From contig CAJJLZ010000004.1 of NCBI GenBank assembly GCA_905192745.1, positions 1 through 64,000 of the forward strand: a DNA stretch of 64,000 nt. Direction: 5' to 3'. Shown piece after piece: positions 27,101 through 35,703 of the stretch (position 1 is its first letter; each line of letters opens with the position of its first letter). The notes under the pieces are model-generated. The model had not been told where the DNA came from. It worked only from the letters and a program-made list of their open reading frames with translations, and searched no databases. This DNA comes from an uncultured Oscillospiraceae bacterium. Lineage in GTDB: Bacteria > Bacillota > Clostridia > Oscillospirales > Acutalibacteraceae. Made by a program: the position numbers and the translations under genes.

Positions 27101-28505
27101 CAAGTATACCGAATCGCTGTTCGGCAGCGACCATGTGTTCAAGGCCGGCACCATTTCCACCGTGGCGGACAAAACCGCGTATGGCTATGTGAAAAAGTAC
27201 GCAGAGGAACGGGGCCTGATCTACGGCAACGCCGAGCTGAACCGGCTGACCATCGGCTGCACCGGCATCAAGCGCACCACCGGCCAGCATCCCGGCGGCA
27301 TGGTGGTTGTCCCCAACGATTACGAGGCGGAGGATTTCACCCCCGTTCAGCATCCGGCGGACGATCCCAATTCGGACATCATCACCACGCACTTCGACTT
27401 CCATTCCATCCATGACACGATTTTGAAGCTGGATAACCTCGGACACGATATCCCGACCATCTATAAGTATCTGGAGGAGTATACCGGCATCAGCGTGATG
27501 GACGTTTCCATGTCCGACCCGGATGTGTACAAGCTGTTCACCTCGCCGGAAACGCTGGGCGTCACGCCGGAGGATATCGATTGTCCCACCGGCACCCTGT
27601 CCATTCCGGAAATGGGCACCCCCTTTGTGCGGCAGATGATGCTGGACTGCCGCCCCAAGACCTTCGCCGACCTGCTGCAGATTTCCGGCCTGTCCCACGG
27701 GACCGCCGTGTGGCTGGGCAACGCGCAGGAGCTGATAAAAAACGGCACCTGTACCATTTCCGAAGTAATCGGTACCCGCGACAGCATCATGACCACGCTG
27801 ATGCACAAGGGGCTGGAGCCCAAGATGGCGTTCAAAATCATGGAACGGGTACGAAAAGGTATGGTGGCGAAAAAGAAGATCGACCCGAAGGAATGGGAAA
27901 CAATGGCGGCCGCCATGCGGGAAAACCATGTGCCGGAATGGTACATTGATTCCTGTATGAAGATCGAGTATATGTTCCCGAAGGCCCATGCCGCGGCGTA
28001 TATTATTGCCGCCCTGCGGGTTGCCTGGTATAAGGTGCATCGTCCGGCGGAATACTACGCGGCCTATTTCACCGTGCGCAGCGACGATTTTGACGCAGAG
28101 CCGGTTATGCAGGGCAAGGCGATGGTGAAGCGGAAGATGGATGAACTGCGCGCCAAGGGAAAGGAAGCCACCGCCAAGGAGCAGTCCCAGGCGGAAACGC
28201 TCCATATCGTTTATGAGTCCATGGCCCGCGGAATCGAGTATCTGCCGGTGGATCTGTACAAATCCCATTCCTATAAGTTTCAGATGGAGGAGGGAAAGAT
28301 CCGGCTGCCCTTCAGTTCGGTAAAGGGGCTGGGCGGCGCGGCCGCGCAGGGGCTGATGGAGGCGCGGGACGGCGGAGAGTTTATCTCCTGCGATGATCTG
28401 CAGACCCGCAGCGGCGTCACCAAAGCCGTGGTGGAATCCCTGCGCCAGCTTGGCGCGCTCGGCAGCTTGCCCGAAACCAGCCAGATGACCTTTTTCGGGC
28501 TGTAA
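24102..28505 (+). CDS. polC: DNA polymerase III alpha subunit, PolC type
   Basis: A 1467-residue replicative polymerase of the low-GC Gram-positive type. In order: an N-terminal region, an OB fold (about 255-335), then a PHP domain (ELHLHSKMSSMDG near 355) split by an embedded DnaQ-type 3'-5' exonuclease (FDIETTG near 447-452, HNAPFDTSF, HRACDDAK). A polymerase core follows (GSRGSVGSSF near 905, PDIDLNF near 986). The zinc-finger insert has Cys pairs CKKC and CPVC (about 932-962). A Pro/Ala/Lys-rich linker lies near 200-230. It ends the housekeeping block; his genes follow from their own promoter. Confidence 0.98.
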   Translation: MGKDSKVTFQNVFGQYIQSGPVLAGCASAVVEHLSVDKESATLLAELAFQDFVEFDLLVQAETAISQALPLKTVIRPKFPPESLCDHCFSTLVSLLRRENAAVNGTFDGAQCHLEGERMRITLTHGGLDILKTTRTDAALSALVRNLFGRPVELTFDGVTDVNTESPEYRQMMEDADREAALLAREAAMAAAASAAQEPKRAPGEPPKPKKPADPHSKPADGLPIYMETAQPVFGAPIRERPTALNKLEADGGTFTVWGRVFSRDVRAFRDGAKLRYTLSITDQTSSITAIFWADVKRDKAKIDAMEGVKSGTCVLMSGIYEFDRFANDNILNPKSMAVVTPYEKQDTAERKRVELHLHSKMSSMDGISDAEAMILRAASWGHPAIAVTDHGVVQAFPEAMNAQAKAKKKGKDIKILYGVEAYYINDSIPVVSGGAADSLDGEFIVFDIETTGLGAKNERITEIGAVRMKNGEILDSFDTFVNPEKPIPPKITELTGITDEMVKDAPKEKEGLEAFYSFCGNAKVLVAHNAPFDTSFIKEAARRSKLPYSFTSIDTVPICRALYPSLKNHKLDTVANHLKLDPFNHHRACDDAKVLAEIFLHLITDMKEIKGIESVDGINTLLSGIDTKKVRPYHMIILAKNRTGLKNLYKLVSWSHLHNFYRKPRITKTKLMEHREGLLIGSACEQGELFRAVLDGKQWGELCDIAKFYDFLEIQPLGNNAFMVREGTARDEDQLKDFNRTIVRLGEKLNIPVCATCDVHFMDPEDEIYRRILMAGQGFTDADQQAPLYLRTTDEMLAEFQYLGKEKAYEVVVENTNRIADMIDGFRPIPDGTFPPHIDGAEEQLQEITWNRAKELYGDPVPEIVAARLDRELTSIIKHGFAVLYMIAQKLVHNSVEHGYLVGSRGSVGSSFVANMAGISEVNPLAPHYICKKCKYSEFFENGEVGSGFDLPEKTCPVCGEPLGRDGHEIPFETFLGFDGDKAPDIDLNFAGEYQASAHKYTESLFGSDHVFKAGTISTVADKTAYGYVKKYAEERGLIYGNAELNRLTIGCTGIKRTTGQHPGGMVVVPNDYEAEDFTPVQHPADDPNSDIITTHFDFHSIHDTILKLDNLGHDIPTIYKYLEEYTGISVMDVSMSDPDVYKLFTSPETLGVTPEDIDCPTGTLSIPEMGTPFVRQMMLDCRPKTFADLLQISGLSHGTAVWLGNAQELIKNGTCTISEVIGTRDSIMTTLMHKGLEPKMAFKIMERVRKGMVAKKKIDPKEWETMAAAMRENHVPEWYIDSCMKIEYMFPKAHAAAYIIAALRVAWYKVHRPAEYYAAYFTVRSDDFDAEPVMQGKAMVKRKMDELRAKGKEATAKEQSQAETLHIVYESMARGIEYLPVDLYKSHSYKFQMEEGKIRLPFSSVKGLGGAAAQGLMEARDGGEFISCDDLQTRSGVTKAVVESLRQLGALGSLPETSQMTFFGL

Positions 28506-28538
28506 AGCATATGAAAGCGAAAAGCCGGAAAGAAAATC

Positions 28539-28567
28539 TTGACAGGTAAGAGACGTCATGTTATCAT
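28539..28567 (+). promoter_or_regulatory. Promoter of the histidine operon
   Basis: TTGACA (28539-28544) and TATCAT (28562-28567) are spaced 17 nt. The leader to hisZ is about 100 nt; I see no T-box core or leader peptide in it. Confidence 0.65.
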
Positions 28568-28671
28568 GGTAGCGCGTTAGCAAGATAAAGTGACTGTTCT
28601 CTGTTTATTATCCTGCGTAACCTTATTGACTTTACCGATACGCTGCCGAAGCGGCGGAAAGGAATCGGCTG

Positions 28672-29871
28672 ATGAAAAAAAATCTGCGCAGCACACCCGA
28701 GGGTACCCGGGACCTGTTGTTTGAAGAAAGCATTGCCCGCCGGGAGGCGGAGTCCACACTCTCCGATCTGTTCCTCTGCCGCGGTTTCTCCGAGGTCATG
28801 ACGCCCGGTATGGAATATTATGATCTGTTCGAGGGCGGCGGACATCCTATCCTTCCATCGGAGGATATGTATAAGCTGACGGACGGGAAGGGACGGCTGC
28901 TGGTTATGCGGCCGGATTCCACCATGCCGATCGCGCGCCTCACCGCTACCCGGCTGAAAAACGCCCCGCTGCCGGTGCGTCTGTATTATATGCAGGACGT
29001 TTTTCATATGAACCACGGGATGACGGGGCATAACGATCAGGTGTTTCAGGCCGGGATCGAAATGATTGGGGCGGCCGGCGAAAGAGCCGATCTCGAAGTG
29101 ATTGCTCTGGCGGCCGATTCTCTCCGGCAATGCGGCGTGGAAAACTTCCGGATCGAAATCGGGCACGTCGGTTTCTTTCATTCTCTGGTGGAGGAGCTCG
29201 CGGTGGACGAAGAAACGCGGGACGCGATCCGTACCGCGATCGAGACCAAGAACTATACCGCTCTGGGCGATGTGCTGGACGGGCTGCCCGTCTCCGAATC
29301 GGCGGATGCGATCCGCCGCCTTCCGCGGCTTTTCGGCGGGGAAGAGGTGCTGAAGGCCGCCGCTCCCCTCTGTCGCGGGGAGCAGACCCGCCGGGCCCTG
29401 TCGTATCTGCAGGGGCTGTATAAGAAGCTCTGTGAGCTTGGCCTGCAGGATCAGGTGATGATCGATCTCGGACTGGTCCACCGAAACGAATATTATACCG
29501 GCGTGATCTTCCGCGGCTATATTGAGGGCAGCGGCGACACGGTGATCTCGGGCGGACGATACGACGCGCTGCTCAGCCGGTTCGGCGCCGACCTTCCGGC
29601 TACCGGCTTCGGCGTCAATGTGGATTCTTTGACCCGGGTGATGCTGGCGGGCGGCGAGGTCGATCCGCCGATGCCGCCGGAAATTCTGGTCCATGCGCAG
29701 AAGGGATATGAAACCGCCGCGCTGAAAAAGGTGGGTGAGCTTTGCGGCGAGGGAATTCTGTGCGAGTACAGCGTGTTTGAAACGCTGGAGGAAGCGCAGG
29801 AGTACGCCGCCGGCCGCTGTATCTCTCAGGTGTTCTCGGTCGGGCGGGATATTGAGGTGTTCGAAATTTAA
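28672..29871 (+). CDS. hisZ: ATP phosphoribosyltransferase regulatory subunit
   Basis: A 399-residue class II aminoacyl-tRNA-synthetase-like protein that associates with short-form HisG and confers histidine feedback. Motif 2-like RPDSTMPIARLTA and the HisRS-like segments VFQAGIEMIGA and GGRYDALLSRFG are present, but no tRNA-binding domain. It is the first gene of the his operon and 49 nt ahead of hisG, which is the short form that needs it. Confidence 0.93.
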   Translation: MKKNLRSTPEGTRDLLFEESIARREAESTLSDLFLCRGFSEVMTPGMEYYDLFEGGGHPILPSEDMYKLTDGKGRLLVMRPDSTMPIARLTATRLKNAPLPVRLYYMQDVFHMNHGMTGHNDQVFQAGIEMIGAAGERADLEVIALAADSLRQCGVENFRIEIGHVGFFHSLVEELAVDEETRDAIRTAIETKNYTALGDVLDGLPVSESADAIRRLPRLFGGEEVLKAAAPLCRGEQTRRALSYLQGLYKKLCELGLQDQVMIDLGLVHRNEYYTGVIFRGYIEGSGDTVISGGRYDALLSRFGADLPATGFGVNVDSLTRVMLAGGEVDPPMPPEILVHAQKGYETAALKKVGELCGEGILCEYSVFETLEEAQEYAAGRCISQVFSVGRDIEVFEI

Positions 29872-29920
29872 CGGCCGCGCGCCGGCGAGGCCAAGTTTCT
29901 GCAGAAGAATGGAGACTCTT

Positions 29921-30577
29921 ATGAAACCGATACGCATCGCCCTGACCAAAGGGCGGCTGGAAAAGGACACGGTAGCGCTGTTTGATCGAATGGGGCTGGA
30001 CACCACGGCGGTAAAGGAAAAGGGAAGACGGCTGATTCTGCCGGTTCCGCTGCCGGAGGGGGGAACGGTGGAGGTTGTCCTCGCCAAGGCGGCGGACGTC
30101 ATCACCTATGTGGAACACGGCGTCTGCGATCTCGGCGTGGTCGGGAAGGATACCATCGCCGAATACGGCGGCAGCTTTTATGAGGTTCTGGATCTCGGCT
30201 TCGGCAGCTGCCGTTTTGCCCTTGCCGCGCCGAAGGGGAGCGATTTCTTCGGCGGGTATGCCGCGAGAACTGTTGCCTCCAAATATCCGAATGTTTCCCG
30301 CGCCTATTTCGGCCGCAAGGGAATGGATGTGCGGATCATCAAGATCGAGGGATCGGTGGAGCTTGCGCCGTTGCTCGGGCTGTCCGACGGAATTGTGGAT
30401 ATCGTGGAAACGGGCTCCACTCTGCGGGAAAACGGGTTGGAGGTTGTGGAGGACGTGATGCCGATCTCGGCCCGCCTGATTGTGAATATGGCCTGCATGA
30501 AGCTCCGCAAGCCGGAGTTGGAGCGGCTGATCGATAAGATGGAGCAAACCCTTGCCGGAAAGGATGAAAGTCGATGA
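29921..30577 (+). CDS. hisG: ATP phosphoribosyltransferase catalytic subunit, short form
   Basis: A 218-residue enzyme starting histidine synthesis by condensing ATP and PRPP. RIALTKGRLEKDT is at the N-terminus. DLGVVGKDTI and the PRPP-binding block DIVETGSTLRENGL also match. The C-terminal regulatory domain of long HisG is missing, consistent with HisZ upstream. ATG 29921 has GGAG 7 nt upstream; readings starting earlier run inside hisZ. The stop overlaps hisD by ATGA. Confidence 0.96.
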   Translation: MKPIRIALTKGRLEKDTVALFDRMGLDTTAVKEKGRRLILPVPLPEGGTVEVVLAKAADVITYVEHGVCDLGVVGKDTIAEYGGSFYEVLDLGFGSCRFALAAPKGSDFFGGYAARTVASKYPNVSRAYFGRKGMDVRIIKIEGSVELAPLLGLSDGIVDIVETGSTLRENGLEVVEDVMPISARLIVNMACMKLRKPELERLIDKMEQTLAGKDESR

Positions 30578-31857
30578 TTCCGATTGTAGAAGCCAATGGC
30601 AAACAGGAATACCTGCTGCTCGGCCAGCTTGCCGCCCGCAGTCAGGAGACGGACCGCCGGGTAACCGAGTCGGTGGAAGCGATCCTCAGCGATGTGCGGA
30701 CCCGCGGCGACGAAGCGGTGACGGAATATACGCGGCGTTTCGACGGAACCGAGCCGCTGCTCGCGCCGATCGAACGGGAACAGCTTCGCCGTCTGGCGGA
30801 AAGCTGCGACCCGGATGTCTATGCGGCGCTGGAGCGCGCGGCGGAGAACATTCGGGATTTTCACCGCCGTCAGGTTCAGCAGAGCTGGCTGACCACTCAG
30901 GAAAACGGCGTGGTCATGGGACAGCGCATCCGCGGGCTTGCCCGGGTGGGGATTTATGTGCCGGGCGGCACGGCGGCTTATCCGTCCTCCGTCCTGATGA
31001 ACGCCATCCCCGCGAAAATTGCCGGGGTGAAGGAAATCGTGATGGTCACTCCGCCGCCGAAAAACGGCGGCTTCAACGCGGCGGTTATGGCGGCCGCTTA
31101 TATCGCCGGGGTGGATACGGTCCATCTCTGCGGCGGCGCGCAGGCGGTCGCGGCGCTGGCCTATGGCACCAAATCCATCGAAAAGGTGGATAAGATCGTC
31201 GGCCCGGGCAATATCTATGTCGCAACGGCCAAGCGCCTTCTGTTCGGCGTGGTGGATATCGACATGATCGCCGGACCGAGCGAGATTTTGATTCTGGCGG
31301 ACGAAACCGCCGAGCCGTCCTATCTGGCGGCCGACCTGATGTCTCAGGCGGAACACGACCCGCTGGCTTCCGCCATCCTCCTCACCACGTCGGAGGAGAT
31401 CGCCCGGCAGACTGTCGCGGAAGTGGAACGGCAGGTCGATACGCTTTCCCGCGCCGACATTATTCGTCGTTCCCTGAAGGACTACGGGGCGATTATCGTC
31501 TGCCGGGATATGGACGAGGCGGTGGACTTCGCCAACCGGCTTGCACCGGAGCATCTTGAGGTGATGTGCGCCGATCCGATGGCCTATCTAGGCCGGCTGG
31601 ATAATGCCGGTTCGGTATTTCTTGGGAAATATTCGCCCGAGCCGCTCGGGGATTATTACGCCGGGCCGAATCATGTCCTTCCCACCAGCGGCACCGCCCG
31701 TTTCTTTTCGCCCCTGTCGGTGGACAGCTTTGTCAAGAAATCCAGCTTTATCTCCTATAACCGTACCGCGTTGGAGGAAGCGAAGGACGATATCGTGACC
31801 ATTGCCATGGAAGAGGGGCTGGACGCCCACGCCAATTCCATTCGCGTTCGGTTTTAG
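30574..31857 (+). CDS. hisD: Histidinol dehydrogenase
   Basis: A 427-residue zinc enzyme oxidising L-histidinol to L-histidine in two NAD-dependent steps. Visible are GIYVPGGTAAYPSSV, the IVGPGNIYVA block, AGPSEILILAD, SQAEHDP and the catalytic Glu-His pair in LAPEHLEV. The start overlaps hisG by 4 nt. Confidence 0.97.
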   Translation: MIPIVEANGKQEYLLLGQLAARSQETDRRVTESVEAILSDVRTRGDEAVTEYTRRFDGTEPLLAPIEREQLRRLAESCDPDVYAALERAAENIRDFHRRQVQQSWLTTQENGVVMGQRIRGLARVGIYVPGGTAAYPSSVLMNAIPAKIAGVKEIVMVTPPPKNGGFNAAVMAAAYIAGVDTVHLCGGAQAVAALAYGTKSIEKVDKIVGPGNIYVATAKRLLFGVVDIDMIAGPSEILILADETAEPSYLAADLMSQAEHDPLASAILLTTSEEIARQTVAEVERQVDTLSRADIIRRSLKDYGAIIVCRDMDEAVDFANRLAPEHLEVMCADPMAYLGRLDNAGSVFLGKYSPEPLGDYYAGPNHVLPTSGTARFFSPLSVDSFVKKSSFISYNRTALEEAKDDIVTIAMEEGLDAHANSIRVRF

Positions 31858-31912
31858 TCCCCCGGGGCGGGTTTGACCGCCTCTTCGGAATCCGTAGAAA
31901 AGGATGATTTTT

Positions 31913-32986
31913 ATGTCCTATACGCTGGCTCCCAAAGCAGAACAGCTTATCCCCTATGATCCTGTCGAGGGACATTACCGCGTCCGGCTGGACGCCAACG
32001 AATCCTTCCTTCTGCCGACGGAGGAAGATAGGGAGAAAATGGGGGAGGCGGCGGCCAACGCTGCGCTGAACCGGTATCCCGATCCGTTGGCTGCGGCGCT
32101 CTGCGCCGCCTTCGCCCGCCGATATGGGATCGATCCGTCGCTGGTGACTGCCGGTAACGGATCGGATGAGCTGATTTCGATTATTCTGTCCACGTTTTTG
32201 CAAAAGGGCGAAAAGGTGCTTACCTTGTCGCCGGATTTCTCGATGTACCGGTTTTACACCTCGATTACGGAGAATCCCTGTGTCACGCTGGAGAAGGGGG
32301 AGGATTTCCGGATCGATGTGGATCGTGTGCTGGAAACTATCCGGGAGGAGCATATCCGGCTGTTTGTTTTCTCCAATCCCTGCAATCCGACCTCGGTGGG
32401 ACTGGAAGCGGCGGAGGTACGCCGTCTGATTCAAAGCACCAACGCGCTGGTTGTGCTGGATGAAGCCTATATGGATTTCTGGGATCAGTCCCTGATCCGG
32501 GAGGTCGAACAATACGACAATCTTCTTCTGCTGCGCACCTGCTCCAAGGCGATCGGTCTGGCTGCCCTGCGGGTAGGATTTGCCGTGGCCAATCCCCGGC
32601 TGACCGCTGTGATCCGGGCGGCCAAATCCCCCTACAACGTCAACGCCGTTTCTCAGGAAATGGTTCGGATTCTGCTGGAAAACGATCATTATGCCAACGT
32701 GTATCCGGAACTCATTCTGGCGTCGCGGGATATGCTCTTGAAGGGATTGAAGATCCTGGAAAGCGAAGGAGCTTTACAGAAGGTTTATGACAGCAATACC
32801 AATTTTGTCTATGTCCGCACGGCAGGAGCGCGGCAAATCTTTGAACGGTTGGCAGACAACGGCATTATTGTCCGGTGCTTCGGAGAAGAATACCTCCGGA
32901 TCACCGCCGGGACGCAGGCGGAAAACAGCGAACTGCTGGCCTCTCTACGCTTTTTACTGAAAAACCGGGAGGACGCTCCGGTCTGA
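31913..32986 (+). CDS. hisC: Histidinol-phosphate aminotransferase
   Basis: A 357-residue PLP-dependent class I/II aminotransferase. The Schiff-base lysine lies in TCSKAIGLAALRVGF. DANESFLLPT and FSNPCNPTSVGL also match the HisC family. I chose ATG 31913 with AAAAGG 9 nt upstream. ATG 31904 is immediately after that sequence and adds only three residues. Confidence 0.95.
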   Translation: MSYTLAPKAEQLIPYDPVEGHYRVRLDANESFLLPTEEDREKMGEAAANAALNRYPDPLAAALCAAFARRYGIDPSLVTAGNGSDELISIILSTFLQKGEKVLTLSPDFSMYRFYTSITENPCVTLEKGEDFRIDVDRVLETIREEHIRLFVFSNPCNPTSVGLEAAEVRRLIQSTNALVVLDEAYMDFWDQSLIREVEQYDNLLLLRTCSKAIGLAALRVGFAVANPRLTAVIRAAKSPYNVNAVSQEMVRILLENDHYANVYPELILASRDMLLKGLKILESEGALQKVYDSNTNFVYVRTAGARQIFERLADNGIIVRCFGEEYLRITAGTQAENSELLASLRFLLKNREDAPV

Positions 32987-33022
32987 CCGGGTTCAACAAC
33001 GTACGGAAAGGGTGGGCGTTTT

Positions 33023-33613
33023 ATGGAAGCCACGAAAACCGAAAGAACCGGCGTCGCCAGCCGGAAAACTAAGGAAACGGAAATTTCCGTCGCCTTAAGT
33101 CTGGACGGCGGCTCGGTGGAAATCGCCACCGGCGTCGGCTTTTTCGATCATATGCTGGAGGCCTTCGCCGTACACGGCGGCTTTGGCCTCTCCCTGAAAG
33201 CGAGCGGAGACCTCCAGATAGACGGCCACCACACAGTGGAGGATACCGGGATCGTGCTGGGAAAAGCGCTGGCGGACGCGCTGGGTGACAAGGGCGGCAT
33301 TCGCCGGTACGGCAGCTTCCGGCTGCCGATGGATGAGGCGCTGGCCACGGCGGCGGTGGATGTCAGCGGACGGCCGTTTTTGGTGTTTAACGCCCGTTTT
33401 CCGGAGGAACGGGTAGGAGAATACGACACCTGCCTTACCGTGGAATTTTTCCGGGCTCTGGCTTTCAACGCGGGAATCACGCTGCACCTCGGCGTGGAAT
33501 ACGGGGAGAATTCCCATCACATGATCGAGGCGCTGTTCAAGGCGGCCGCTCATGCGCTGAGTGAGGCGGTTTCTCCCCGGGAGGGACTGCTCTCTACCAA
33601 AGGAACACTGTAA
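33023..33613 (+). CDS. hisB: Imidazoleglycerol-phosphate dehydratase
   Basis: A 196-residue monofunctional HisB without the phosphatase domain. The two manganese-site repeats are visible: GFFDHMLEAFAVHGG with GHHTVEDTG, and GENSHHMIEALFKAAAHAL. The gap to the next gene is only 16 nt, so nothing (no hisH) sits between it and hisA. Confidence 0.97.
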   Translation: MEATKTERTGVASRKTKETEISVALSLDGGSVEIATGVGFFDHMLEAFAVHGGFGLSLKASGDLQIDGHHTVEDTGIVLGKALADALGDKGGIRRYGSFRLPMDEALATAAVDVSGRPFLVFNARFPEERVGEYDTCLTVEFFRALAFNAGITLHLGVEYGENSHHMIEALFKAAAHALSEAVSPREGLLSTKGTL

Positions 33614-33629
33614 AGGAAGAACACTTGCC

Positions 33630-34667
33630 ATGATTGTTTTGCCGGCTATTGATATCAAGGACGGACGGTGCGTCCGTTTGTATAAAGGAGATTTCTCTAC
33701 GGTCCATCAGGTGGCGGACAGTCCGCTGGAAACCGCCGGCTCTTTCCGGGAGGCGGGTGCGGAATGGATCCATATGGTGGATCTGGACGGGGCGAAGACC
33801 GGATCCCGCCAGAATGCGCCGATCTTTCTGGAAATCGCGGAAAAGAGCGGACTGAAGGTGGAGCTGGGCGGAGGCATCCGGGATATGGCGACGCTGGACT
33901 ATTATTTTTCCCGCGGCGTTTCCCGCTGTATTCTCGGTTCCGCCGCGCTGAAAAACCCCGCGCTGGTGAAAGAAGCGGTGGCCGCTTACGGTGAACGGAT
34001 CGCCGTAGGCATTGACGCTGTAAACGGTATGGTTGCCGCGGAGGGCTGGCTGGAGGTCTCGTCCGTTCCCTTTACCGAGCTGGCCGGACGGATGGAGGAC
34101 GCCGGGGTGCAGACCCTGATTTTCACCGATATTTCCAGAGACGGAACGCTGGAGGGCCCCAGCTTCGGACAACTGGAGGAGCTGCAGCGGGCGGTCTCCT
34201 GCCGGATTATCGCCTCCGGCGGCATCCGGGACATCGGCCACATTCGGGCGCTGGCGGAACAGGGACTGTATGGTGCCATCTGCGGCAAATCCCTGTACAG
34301 CGGCACGCTGTCCCTCGCGGGAGCGGTTGTAGCGGCGGATTTGGGACGGTTGTTTCAAAAAAGCGAACTGATTCCCACTGTGGTGCAGGAAGCCGGCACC
34401 GGCGAAGTGCTGATGCTGGCCTATATGAATGAGGAATCCCTGCAACGATCCCTGACAACCGGAACCACTTGGTTCTGGAGCCGGTCGCGGCAGGAATATT
34501 GGAACAAGGGCGCGACCAGCGGCCATTTCCAGCATATTGTCTCCCTTTCGGCGGACTGCGACAACGATACGCTGTTGGTCCGGGTTCGTCAGGATGGGGC
34601 GGCCTGTCACACCGGCGCGCATTCCTGCTTTTTTAAGCCGCTGCTGGAAGAAAGCCGGAAAGGATAA
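33630..34667 (+). CDS. hisA: HisA-HisI fusion: ProFAR isomerase + phosphoribosyl-AMP cyclohydrolase
   Basis: A 345-residue bifunctional protein. Residues 1-238 are HisA (VLPAIDIKDGRCVRL, VELGGGIRD, VGIDAVNG, TDISRDGTLEGP). Residues from about 243 are HisI (VVQEAGTGEVLMLAYMN, YWNKGATSGHFQ, DCDNDTLL, AACHTGAHSCF with C326, H327 and C333). The join is a single uninterrupted frame with no internal ribosome binding site obvious at the border. HisI opens the adenine ring of PR-AMP and HisA isomerises the following intermediate, so the fusion pairs consecutive steps. In the usual order hisF lies between these two genes; here it is absent. ATG 33630 has AAAGGAAG upstream. Confidence 0.94.
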   Translation: MIVLPAIDIKDGRCVRLYKGDFSTVHQVADSPLETAGSFREAGAEWIHMVDLDGAKTGSRQNAPIFLEIAEKSGLKVELGGGIRDMATLDYYFSRGVSRCILGSAALKNPALVKEAVAAYGERIAVGIDAVNGMVAAEGWLEVSSVPFTELAGRMEDAGVQTLIFTDISRDGTLEGPSFGQLEELQRAVSCRIIASGGIRDIGHIRALAEQGLYGAICGKSLYSGTLSLAGAVVAADLGRLFQKSELIPTVVQEAGTGEVLMLAYMNEESLQRSLTTGTTWFWSRSRQEYWNKGATSGHFQHIVSLSADCDNDTLLVRVRQDGAACHTGAHSCFFKPLLEESRKG

Positions 34668-34703
34668 AGGATAACGAGATAGTGAGAAAGGATAGAACGA
34701 AGG

Positions 34704-35030
34704 ATGAACGATTGTATCGGTCAGGTTTATGCAACAATTCTGGACCGGCGGGATCACCCCGCTGAAAATTCCTATACCCGGTATCTTTTCGATCAGGGGA
34801 TCGACAAGATACTGAAAAAGGTAGGCGAGGAGTGCGCAGAAACCATTATCGCCGCCAAAAACGGAAAAAATGAGGATACGATCGGTGAAATTGCCGATCT
34901 GACCTATCATCTGCTGGTTCTGATGGCTCAGCAGGGGATTACCCCGGACGATATCGCTGCCCTGCTGGACGAACGGCACAATAAAGCGGGGAATCTAAAA
35001 CAGTTTAAGACCACCGACAAAAACACCTGA
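34704..35030 (+). CDS. hisE: Phosphoribosyl-ATP pyrophosphatase
   Basis: A 108-residue MazG-like enzyme that hydrolyses PR-ATP to PR-AMP. The metal-binding block KVGEECAETIIAAKN and EIADLTYHLLVLM are typical. It is separate from hisI, which is unusual only in that hisI is fused to hisA instead. It closes the operon at a strong terminator overlapping its stop. Confidence 0.96.
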   Translation: MNDCIGQVYATILDRRDHPAENSYTRYLFDQGIDKILKKVGEECAETIIAAKNGKNEDTIGEIADLTYHLLVLMAQQGITPDDIAALLDERHNKAGNLKQFKTTDKNT

Positions 35031-35071
35031 ATAAAAGACGGGCCGATGATACGTCGGCCCGTCTTTTATTC
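35029..35071. terminator. Bidirectional terminator between hisE and the convergent GNAT gene
   Basis: A perfect 18-bp stem (35029-35046 with 35054-35071) with A/T runs on both outer flanks. It can stop transcription from both sides and includes the hisE stop codon. Confidence 0.9.
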
Positions 35072-35088
35072 AGGGAATTCGTAAAGGG

Positions 35089-35703
35089 TTATCGGTGCGT
35101 AAGCTCTTGCGAATAACGCAGTTCCAGCACGACGTTTTCCGGCTCCTCTGTCTCCTCCGTCTCCTTGGATTCCCGAGGTGGAAAAGACGGCGGAAAAGGC
35201 GAAAAAGCGTGGCGGCCTCCGTCGAAACGGAAGCCGTTTTTTTCATAGAACCGGCGGGCCCGTCGGTTCTCCGCAAGCACCCAAAGGATTACCCGCGTGC
35301 TGCCGCGCTCCTGAAAACGGGAAAGGCAATAGGTCATGGCTTCCTGTGCCAGCCCTGTTCCCCAGATATCCGGCAGAAAATAAAAAGCGCCAATTTCCCC
35401 TGCAGCGGCCGGTATGTCGGGTTCTTCCGCGTTCCCCAGAATGGCCATTCCCACGGCCTTTTCCTCAAAGCGGAACAGATAGAATTCTTCGTCGTTCTTT
35501 TCCCGTCGGATCAGATTCCGCCGAAAAATTTCGGCCCGTTTTTCCGGCGTAAACCCTGCCAGACAGGGGGCGGGGAGGATATCCCGATAGGCCGCTTTCC
35601 AGGATACGGCATGGACAAGCCCAATCTCGTCGGCCGTGTCCAACCCGGCGCGGACGATATGTAATGCGCGTGAACTCATGACAGATGCCTTGCTTGTTTT
35701 CAT
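35089..35703 (-). CDS. GNAT-family N-acetyltransferase
   Basis: A 204-residue acetyltransferase. The core reads IGAFYFLPDIWGTGLAQEAM with the acetyl-CoA loop (WGTGLA), then VILWVLAENRRARRFYEKNGF and GGRHAF, as in RimI/YqkB-like families. The Glu-rich C-terminal tail (about 180-195) is low complexity. The start (complement of 35701-35703) follows AAGGAG at very short spacing; the in-frame ATG eight codons on is an alternative. Substrate unknown. Confidence 0.85.
   Translation of the reverse strand: MKTSKASVMSSRALHIVRAGLDTADEIGLVHAVSWKAAYRDILPAPCLAGFTPEKRAEIFRRNLIRREKNDEEFYLFRFEEKAVGMAILGNAEEPDIPAAAGEIGAFYFLPDIWGTGLAQEAMTYCLSRFQERGSTRVILWVLAENRRARRFYEKNGFRFDGGRHAFSPFPPSFPPRESKETEETEEPENVVLELRYSQELTHR

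Noticed and set aside
24351..28583. Two long minus-strand open frames (551 and 840 codons) opposite polC
   Set aside because: Antisense shadows produced by the GC-rich codon bias of polC; no family resemblance, and the plus strand is an intact PolC.
28568..28671. Possible T-box or histidine leader peptide before hisZ
   Set aside because: I looked for a T-box core, a terminator/antiterminator pair and a His-rich short frame and saw none in the roughly 100-nt leader.
33630..34340. The barrel half of the fusion being HisF rather than HisA
   Set aside because: The N-terminus reads VLPAIDIKDGRCVRL, the HisA form; HisF would read xxIPCLDVxxGRVVKG.
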